A DNA stretch of 9,967 nt from JAIOPA01 sp036522895 (GTDB lineage: Bacteria; Eisenbacteria; RBG-16-71-46). The stretch spans positions 1-9,967 of the forward strand of contig DATDEX010000207.1 in assembly GCA_036522895.1 (NCBI GenBank), given 5' to 3'. The position numbers and the translations under genes are program-made. Of this stretch, positions 4,880 to 9,967 are shown piece by piece (the stretch's first letter is position 1; each line of letters begins with the position of its first letter). The notes beneath the pieces are model-generated. The model was given only the letters and a program-made list of their open reading frames with translations, ran no database searches and had not been told where the DNA came from.

Positions 4880-5781
4880 GCAAGAACCCCGATTCCCGTT
4901 CGGACGTCGTCCGGCTCGTGCCCGGTGGCCAGTCGCCCTCGGCCGAGTTCGGTGCCGGTCACGCCTCGCAGCTCTCGCGCAGCCGCGTCCGCACGCTGGT
5001 CGTGACGAGCGGCCGCGGCGGCGTGGGGAAGAGCAACCTCGCGGCGAATCTCGCGGTGGCGCTCGGACAGCGCGGCGCGCGCGTCGTGCTGGTGGACGGC
5101 GACCTCGCCCAGGCGAATCTGGACCTGCTCCTCGGCGTGCACCCGCGCTGGGACCTGGGACACGTGCTCTCCGGCGAGAAGACGCTGGACGAGATCGTCG
5201 TGCATGGCCCCGCACACGTCACGCTCGTGCCCGCCGCGGCGGGCGCGCCGGAGCTCGCGGATCTCGACGACTACCGCCGCGAGCTGCTGCTTCGCTCGCT
5301 CGGGCTCGCGGACGAGAGCGCGGACCTGATGATCATGGACACGGCGTCGGGCATGAGCCGGCAGACACTCGAGCTCTGCCGCTCGGCGCACGAGCTGCTC
5401 GTGGTCGCGACGCCCGAGATGACCTCGTTCTCCGACGCCTACGGCCTGGTGAAGACGCTGCGACAGGAGGGCGCGCTCGCCCGCCCGCCGCGGCTCGTCG
5501 TGAACATGGCCACCACGCCCGAAGAGGCCGAGGAGGCGACGAACCGGATGCAGATGTTCGCCCGCCACTTCCTGCGCCTCGAGGTCGAGGTGCTGGGCAC
5601 GGTGCCGTTCGACCCCTCGGTCGCGCGCGCCGTGCGCGCCCAGGAGCCGGTCCTGCTCGCCTACCCGGAGTCCCCCGCCGCCGCCGCCTACCGAGCCCTC
5701 GCTGCACGCCTGTGGAAGCCCGTCCCCTCGGGTCCCGAATCCGAGACGTCCTCGGAGCAGTCCCACCGCCTCGAAGCCTAG
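4876..5781 (+). CDS. flhG: FlhG (FleN/YlxH) MinD-type ATPase, flagellar number control
   Basis: This is a 301-residue SIMIBI ATPase. A GTG at 4876 overlaps the previous stop, with GGAG at 4867-4870 before it. Residues 39-62 hold the P-loop SGRGGVGKSNLAANLA. K52 is the Walker A lysine, but the signature-lysine position of the deviant Walker A motif is R47. Switch I follows as LVDGDLAQANLDLLLG (D74, D76), and Walker B is LMIMDTASG (D155). The C-terminal part (FDPSVARAVRAQEPVL) is typical of FlhG/MinD. FlhG limits flagellar number and site, normally by stimulating the FlhF GTPase through an N-terminal DQAxxLR motif. No such motif is visible in residues 1-38, and no flhF lies in this window. Its place directly before fliA supports FlhG over MinD or ParA. 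Confidence 0.88.
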   Translation: MSKNPDSRSDVVRLVPGGQSPSAEFGAGHASQLSRSRVRTLVVTSGRGGVGKSNLAANLAVALGQRGARVVLVDGDLAQANLDLLLGVHPRWDLGHVLSGEKTLDEIVVHGPAHVTLVPAAAGAPELADLDDYRRELLLRSLGLADESADLMIMDTASGMSRQTLELCRSAHELLVVATPEMTSFSDAYGLVKTLRQEGALARPPRLVVNMATTPEEAEEATNRMQMFARHFLRLEVEVLGTVPFDPSVARAVRAQEPVLLAYPESPAAAAYRALAARLWKPVPSGPESETSSEQSHRLEA

Positions 5782-5791
5782 GAGCCCCCTG

Positions 5792-6781
5792 ATGGCCCGC
5801 GCCGCCACACTTTCAGCCTCCGCCCGCAGCTCCCACGCCGCCGCCCGCAAGAAGACCGCGACCGGACCCGTCCGCCGGACGGGCAGCTCCCGGCCGGCGC
5901 TCAAGGCCGTGCCCGTCCGCCGGCCCGCCCGCCCCGAGCTTCGCGCAGGGGCCCGTCCCGAGCTTCGCGCGGGGGCCCGTCCCGAGCTTCGCGCGGGGGC
6001 CCGGCCCGAGCTTCGCTCCGGGGCCCGGCCCGAGCCGCGCCCGGGTTCCCCGGTCACGTACAACAAGAACGACCTGCTCAAGCGGTTCGCGCCGCTCGTC
6101 CGCCACGTGGTGGAGCGCGTCGCGGCGACGCTGCCGCGCAACGTGGACCACGAGGACCTCTACTCGGCGGGCGTGCTCGGCCTGCTCGACGCCCACGCCA
6201 AGTTCGACACCCGCAAGGGCGTCAAGTTCGAGACCTATGCCGTGTGGCGCATCAAGGGCGCCGTGCTCGATCAGCTGCGCGCGCTCGACTGGGCGTCTCG
6301 CTCGATGCGCCGCAAGGCGCGCAACCTCGACGGCGTGACGCGCAAGCTCGACCAGAAGCTCGGCCGCGCCGCCTCCGAGGAGGAGGTCGCGCGCGAGCTC
6401 AAGATGTCGCGGGAGGACTTCTACCGCCTGCTCGATCACGTCCGCGGCGCCGTGCTCGTGTCCCTCGACGAGGCCCGCACGAACGACGGGGAGGACCAGG
6501 GAACGCTGGCCGATCACCTGGCCGATCCCAACACGGTCGACCTCGAAGCCCGTCTCGAGGACGACCAGACCCGGAGCATGCTGCTCAGCACGATCGACCT
6601 GCTGCCGGAGCAGGAGCGGCTGGTCGTGGCGCTCTACTACTACGAGCATCTGACGCTCAAGGAGATCGGACGCACGCTCGGCATCTCCGAGTCCCGCGTC
6701 TCCCAGGTGCACACCCGCGCGATGTCCCGTTTGAAGCTGCGCATGCAGAAGGCCGCCACCCTTCGCGACGAGGCGGCTTGA
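5792..6781 (+). CDS. fliA: FliA, flagellar sigma28 factor with a long N-terminal extension
   Basis: This 329-residue sigma factor directs RNA polymerase to late flagellar and chemotaxis promoters. The core starts near residue 90 (YNKNDLLKRFAPLV). It contains region 2 (HEDLYSAGVLGLLDAHAKFD; FETYAVWRIKGAVLDQLRAL), the FliA-type DWASRSMRRKAR, region 3 (about 165-245) and region 4 (LPEQERLVVALYYYEHLTLK, SESRVSQVHTRAMSRL). Typical FliA is about 240 residues. Here some 88 extra residues precede it, Ala/Arg/Pro rich and basic, including five 8-residue repeats at 46-85. The ATG at 5792 has GGAG (5781-5784) overlapping the flhG stop. A GTG at 5909 would shorten the extension but still include all repeats and has a poorer ribosome binding site. 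Region 4 is intact, so FlgM binding is expected. Confidence 0.93.
   Translation: MARAATLSASARSSHAAARKKTATGPVRRTGSSRPALKAVPVRRPARPELRAGARPELRAGARPELRAGARPELRSGARPEPRPGSPVTYNKNDLLKRFAPLVRHVVERVAATLPRNVDHEDLYSAGVLGLLDAHAKFDTRKGVKFETYAVWRIKGAVLDQLRALDWASRSMRRKARNLDGVTRKLDQKLGRAASEEEVARELKMSREDFYRLLDHVRGAVLVSLDEARTNDGEDQGTLADHLADPNTVDLEARLEDDQTRSMLLSTIDLLPEQERLVVALYYYEHLTLKEIGRTLGISESRVSQVHTRAMSRLKLRMQKAATLRDEAA
5927..6046 (+). repeat. Five tandem 24-bp repeats inside fliA
   Basis: Five exact-length units begin at 5927, 5951, 5975, 5999 and 6023, each encoding the octapeptide ARPELRAG or a close variant. Units 2 and 3 are identical. Unit 1 differs at a few bases, unit 4 carries Ser for Ala, and unit 5 reads ARPEPRPG. 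The reading frame is kept throughout. The array could change copy number by slippage without breaking fliA. Confidence 0.95.
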
Positions 6782-6783
6782 GT

Positions 6784-7182
6784 GTGAACCGTGGGCCGGA
6801 CATGGAGGGGCTGCGCCCGACGCCGAGCGAACGGCTGCGCGCCCGGCTCCTCGACGAAGCCGACGCACGCGAGCGCACCGGCGACGTCGCCTCGGCGGTC
6901 GCGCTCAAGGAGACGGTCGAACAATGGTGGACCGAGCAGGAAGCCTGGACCCAGCGGGTGCGGGACGTGCTCGGGATCCATCACGAGATCAACAACGCCC
7001 TCGTGGGTGTGCGCGGCAACACGCAGCTCATGCTCATGAACCCTGCCGGGCATGCGCCCGGAGTCCGCGAAAAACTGGAGGTCGTTCTTCGTGAGTCCGG
7101 CCGGATCCAAGAAGCGACTGCCCGGCTCCGGGACCTCAAAGCGGTCCTCGGTAGCCCCCATCCGCACCGCAACGCCGCCTAA
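6784..7182 (+). CDS. DHp/HisKA-only phosphoacceptor protein (no kinase ATP domain)
   Basis: This 132-residue protein begins at GTG 6784, three bases after the fliA stop, with GAGG at 6770-6773; ATG 6802 is an alternative start. Residues 14-60 are charged helix. Residues 62-120 resemble the dimerisation and phosphoacceptor hairpin of histidine kinases: VLGIHHEINNALVGVRGNTQ, a short loop, then a second helix (VREKLEVVLRESGRIQEATA). The H-box is HEINN with H67 as the likely phospho-acceptor (H66 adjacent). There is no N, G1 or G2 box, and TAA closes the frame, so an ATP-binding domain is absent. It may be a phosphotransfer protein in the style of Spo0B, a kinase half working with a separate partner, or a dimerisation inhibitor. 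The family match is good; the role is inferred. Confidence 0.78.
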   Translation: MNRGPDMEGLRPTPSERLRARLLDEADARERTGDVASAVALKETVEQWWTEQEAWTQRVRDVLGIHHEINNALVGVRGNTQLMLMNPAGHAPGVREKLEVVLRESGRIQEATARLRDLKAVLGSPHPHRNAA

Positions 7183-8146
7183 CGTTTCGACGTCCCCCAC
7201 GTCGCACGGCCCGCGTGAGCGCAAGGGAGACGCGCCCTCGCCGACCGAGTCGCCGCGGCGTGCCGACCGGCGCGCGGCCTCGGGCTGCCTGTGGGACGCC
7301 TGCGAAGCCCTGCTGTCGTCTCACAGCGAGCCCGCGGCGCTCGAGCGCGCGCTCGACGCGCTGCGCATGGCATTCGATTGCGACGGCGTCGCGCTGCACG
7401 CGGTCACCGCCGAGGGCACGCTCGAGCCATGGTGCGCGCGCGGCACGTGGGAGCATACCGCGGGCGACCTGCGCGAGGCGCTCGGCGTGCCGCTCTACCG
7501 CGGCGAGGAACGTGTGGGCGCACTGGATCTGCTGGCGCGCAAGGGACAGCGCTGGCGCCCGGAGCAGCTCTCGCTGGTCCGTACGGCCTCCGGCGCGCTC
7601 GGGGCCGCGCTCGGCGCCCGGATCGAGCTCGAGCACCTGAAGCGCCAGCCCGGCCGCGATGCGATCACCGGGCTCGCCGACGCGCGCGCGTTCCACCACC
7701 GATTGGTGGAGGAGATGGGCCAGGCCGAGAGCTCGGGGACGCCGCTCGCGGTGGTGACGCTCGACCTCGACCTCTTCTCCGGCATCAACGAGAAGTTCGG
7801 CGAAGCGACCGGGGACCAGGTGCTCGCGGAGTGCGCGCTCGTGCTCAAGCTGGCACTGCGCGAGGGCGACTTCATCGCGCGGCTGGGCGGCGACGAGTAC
7901 GGCGTGCTGCTCCCGGATTGCGACCTCGCCCCGGCGCGCCGCCTCGCGGAGCGGCTGCGGCACTCGCTCGAGGAGCACCGCTTCCCGCGGATCGGCAAGC
8001 TGAGCGTGTCGGCCGGCGTGGCCGCGTCGCCGCGCGACGGGATGGACCCCACCGAGCTCCTGGGCGCGGCCGAGCGTGCGCTCGGGCTCGCCAAGAAAGC
8101 CGGTCGGCACCGGACCGCGGCGAGCGGACCCTCCCAGACGCACTGA
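7091..8146 (+). CDS. GAF-GGDEF diguanylate cyclase
   Basis: The product is likely c-di-GMP, made from two GTP. From GTG 7091 it has 351 residues. Residues 1-65 are low-complexity and probably disordered, about 66-180 look like a divergent GAF sensor (ALDALRMAFDCDGVALHAV; LREALGVPLYRGEERVGALD), and 188-340 form the GGDEF domain. Catalytic signature GGDEY is at 266-270. The inhibitory site REGD (257-260) lies exactly five residues before it, as in product-inhibited cyclases. Metal-site residues are in LDLDLF; INEKFGE replaces the usual INDxxGH. I chose GTG 7091 because GGAGG (7077-7081) precedes it by nine bases; ATG 7052 has no ribosome binding site, and ATG 7367 would cut into the GAF domain. 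It overlaps the DHp-only gene by 92 bases. Start uncertain; function fairly sure. Confidence 0.88.
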   Translation: MSPAGSKKRLPGSGTSKRSSVAPIRTATPPNVSTSPTSHGPRERKGDAPSPTESPRRADRRAASGCLWDACEALLSSHSEPAALERALDALRMAFDCDGVALHAVTAEGTLEPWCARGTWEHTAGDLREALGVPLYRGEERVGALDLLARKGQRWRPEQLSLVRTASGALGAALGARIELEHLKRQPGRDAITGLADARAFHHRLVEEMGQAESSGTPLAVVTLDLDLFSGINEKFGEATGDQVLAECALVLKLALREGDFIARLGGDEYGVLLPDCDLAPARRLAERLRHSLEEHRFPRIGKLSVSAGVAASPRDGMDPTELLGAAERALGLAKKAGRHRTAASGPSQTH

Positions 8147-8162
8147 GCCCCCGGATCCCCGC

Positions 8163-9917
8163 ATGACGCCCGAACCCGGCCCCGACCGCGCGCACCCCGC
8201 GACCACCGCGCCCCCGGGGCTCCTCGCGCCGCCCGCGCGCGTCATGGTGGTGGAGGACGACGAGACCGTCGCGGATGTCCTGCGCGAGGTGCTGAGCGGG
8301 GAGCCGTACGAGCTCGTGTGCGCGGACTCCGCGGAGAATGCGATGCGCCTCATCAGCGAGAACTGTCCGGACCTGATCCTCACCGACATCTCGCTGCCCG
8401 CGAAGTCGGGGCTCGACGTCATGCGGCATGCACGCTCCGTGGACCCGGAGGTCGCCGTCATCCTGATGACCGGCTACGCCTCGGTCCAGACCGCGATCGA
8501 CGCGCTGCGCCAGGGGGCGAGCGATTACTTCACGAAGCCGTTCGAGGACATCGGCGACATCCCGAAGACGCTGAGCCGGCACCTGCGCAACCGCCGGCTC
8601 AAGGTCGAGAACCGCGCCCTGCTCGAGCAGCTCCAGCGCCAGAACGAGGTGCTGCAGCGGCACGAGCAGGAGCTGCGCGAGCGGGTCTCCCAGGCGACCG
8701 GGAATCTCGACACGCTCTATCGCGTGTCCATGGAGATCGGCGCCAACCTCGAGCTCCAGCCGCGCCTGCTGCGCATCGCGGAGACCGCCGCGCGCCTGGT
8801 CTCCGCGCGGGCGGCCGCGGTCTATCTGCAGAGCGAAGACACCGGAGAGTTCCGCGGCGTGGCCGTGCACGGCATCGAGACCCCGTTCCTCGAGGACGGC
8901 ACCGCGCACTTCGTCGCCGGCACCGGCTGGCTGGGCGGGGTGGCCTCGGAGCTCGTCGCGGCGCGGCGGGGGAGCCCCGGCGGCGAGCGGTTCGAGCTGC
9001 CCGGGCTCCACGGCGCCGTCGCGCACGAGGTCCTCGCGGTTCCCATGGTGCAGGAGCGTCAGGCCATCGGCGTGCTCGTGGTGCTGGATCGCGCCGAGGG
9101 ATTCAGCGACGACGACGTGGAATTCTTGCGCATGTTCGCCACCCAGGCCGCCGTGCAGGTGCGCAACTCGCAGCTCTTCGAGCACACGAAGGTCCTCGAT
9201 CGCCTCAAGTCCGACTTCGTGGCCGTGGTGTCGCACGAGATCCGCACCCCGCTGACCTCGGTCAAGGGGGCGCTCGAGCTGCTCTCCGACAGCCGTTACT
9301 TCCAGAACACCGACCAGCAGTCGAAGCTGCTCACGATCGCGCACGCGAACGCCGAGCGCCTGCTCCTGCTCATCAACGACATCCTCGATTTCTCCAAGCT
9401 CGAGTCGGCGTCGCTGCCCATGACGATCGAGCGCCAGCGCCTCGAGCCCGTCGTGCAGCAGGCGGCGCAGAACCTGCGCATGCTGCTCGAGGAGCGCCGC
9501 ATCCGGCTCGAGCTGTCGCTGCCCGAGGTGCTTCCGGACGCGATGCTGGACGCGCACCGCATCACGCAGGTCGTGACGAACCTGCTCTCGAACGCGATCA
9601 AGTTCTCGCCGCCGGGCGAGAGCGTGCGCATCGAGGCCTCGGTGGCCGACCGCGTGCTGCGGGTGTCCGTGCGCGACCACGGCGACGGCATCGCCGCGAA
9701 GGACCTGCCCAAGCTGTTCAAGAAGTTCCAGCAGATCGACTCGGGCTCGACGCGGAAGGTGGGCGGCACCGGGCTCGGGCTCGTGATCTGCAAGGGGATC
9801 GTGGAGCAGCACGGCGGCCGCATCGGCGTGGAGAGCACGCCGGGGGAGGGGAGCACGTTCTGGTTCACGCTCCCGGCCGCGGAGGTCTCGAGCGCGAGGC
9901 TGCGAAACACGGCCTGA
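8163..9917 (+). CDS. Receiver-GAF-histidine kinase hybrid (soluble)
   Basis: This 584-residue protein has no membrane segment. In order it has a Pro-rich leader (1-26), a receiver (27-145; D32/D33, phospho-acceptor D75, T103, K125), a coiled-coil-like helix (145-185, ENRALLEQLQRQNEVLQRHE), a GAF domain (about 186-338), a dimerisation helix with SHEIRTPLTS (H358), and an ATP domain with N473/N477, DHGDGI (G1) and GGTGLGL (G2, 534-540). The receiver is at the front, so its phosphorylation may control kinase activity. The ATG at 8163 lies 16 bases after the previous stop, with only a weak GGA upstream; ATG 8245 is a possible shorter start. No C-terminal receiver or DNA-binding domain is present, so it needs a partner such as the lone receiver at 4012 (inference). 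Confidence 0.93.
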   Translation: MTPEPGPDRAHPATTAPPGLLAPPARVMVVEDDETVADVLREVLSGEPYELVCADSAENAMRLISENCPDLILTDISLPAKSGLDVMRHARSVDPEVAVILMTGYASVQTAIDALRQGASDYFTKPFEDIGDIPKTLSRHLRNRRLKVENRALLEQLQRQNEVLQRHEQELRERVSQATGNLDTLYRVSMEIGANLELQPRLLRIAETAARLVSARAAAVYLQSEDTGEFRGVAVHGIETPFLEDGTAHFVAGTGWLGGVASELVAARRGSPGGERFELPGLHGAVAHEVLAVPMVQERQAIGVLVVLDRAEGFSDDDVEFLRMFATQAAVQVRNSQLFEHTKVLDRLKSDFVAVVSHEIRTPLTSVKGALELLSDSRYFQNTDQQSKLLTIAHANAERLLLLINDILDFSKLESASLPMTIERQRLEPVVQQAAQNLRMLLEERRIRLELSLPEVLPDAMLDAHRITQVVTNLLSNAIKFSPPGESVRIEASVADRVLRVSVRDHGDGIAAKDLPKLFKKFQQIDSGSTRKVGGTGLGLVICKGIVEQHGGRIGVESTPGEGSTFWFTLPAAEVSSARLRNTA

Positions 9918-9931
9918 GCCGCCGGGAGCCG

Positions 9932-9949
9932 CGACCGCCGCCGCGGTCG
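9932..9949 (+). terminator. Short hairpin after the last kinase, possible terminator
   Basis: CGACCGC at 9932-9938 pairs with GCGGTCG at 9943-9949 around CGCC. No U-tract follows. It lies 14 bases after the stop codon and may end the operon, but hairpins of this size are common in DNA this GC-rich. Confidence 0.28.
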
Positions 9950-9967
9950 GGCCGCGCCCGCGACGAA

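Noticed and set aside
6784..8146. A single DHp-GAF-GGDEF protein split by a sequencing frameshift.
   Set aside because: The DHp frame ends in a natural-looking tail and TAA, and the downstream frame has its own ribosome binding site. The frames overlap without a homopolymer at which a simple indel would join the domains cleanly.

Overview
This window comes from a very GC-rich, flagellated bacterium. Codon third positions are almost all G or C, and spurious ORFs fill every frame. csrA, a FlgM-like anti-sigma, an NtrC-type activator, a FlhG/MinD ATPase and FliA together mark a chromosomal flagellar-regulation region. The phylum cannot be fixed from sequence reading alone. An uncultured lineage such as Eisenbacteria, Gemmatimonadota or a deltaproteobacterial relative is a guess. 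No IS element, phage gene, CRISPR array, tRNA or rRNA was seen.

Layout. (1) Positions 1-246, minus strand: the N-terminus of a membrane-anchored PDZ-domain protein, cut by the window edge. (2) 247-510: a divergent intergenic region with candidate sigma70-like and sigma28 (FliA)-like promoters pointing toward csrA. (3) 511-995: csrA and a 67-residue FlgM-like gene, closed by a strong GC hairpin. (4) 1107-3684: a soluble PAS histidine kinase overlapping an NtrC-family sigma54 activator, an arrangement like FlrB/FlrC, FleS/FleR or FlgS/FlgR, followed by another terminator-like hairpin. (5) 3685-4011: a 327-base intergenic region with a one-nucleotide-loop G-quadruplex motif, several dyads and a near-consensus sigma54 promoter (TGGCATG-N4-CTGCA). 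(6) 4012-9917: eight tightly packed, mostly overlapping genes. They encode a lone receiver, a free-standing sigma region 4-like protein, an unknown 75-residue protein, FlhG, FliA, a phosphoacceptor (DHp/HisKA)-only protein, a GAF-GGDEF diguanylate cyclase and a receiver-GAF-histidine kinase.

How the parts may work together (inference). The kinase/activator pair would drive sigma54 transcription of the eight-gene operon. That operon makes FliA, and FliA could act back on csrA and flgM through the candidate sigma28 promoter. FlgM would hold FliA, CsrA would act after transcription, and the operon also carries c-di-GMP and phosphotransfer components.

The least ordinary features are the isolated sigma-4-like and DHp-only proteins, a FliA with an 88-residue extension containing five exact-length 24-bp repeats, a FlhG with Arg for the signature Lys and no DQAxxLR motif, and a GAFTDA loop in the sigma54 activator.
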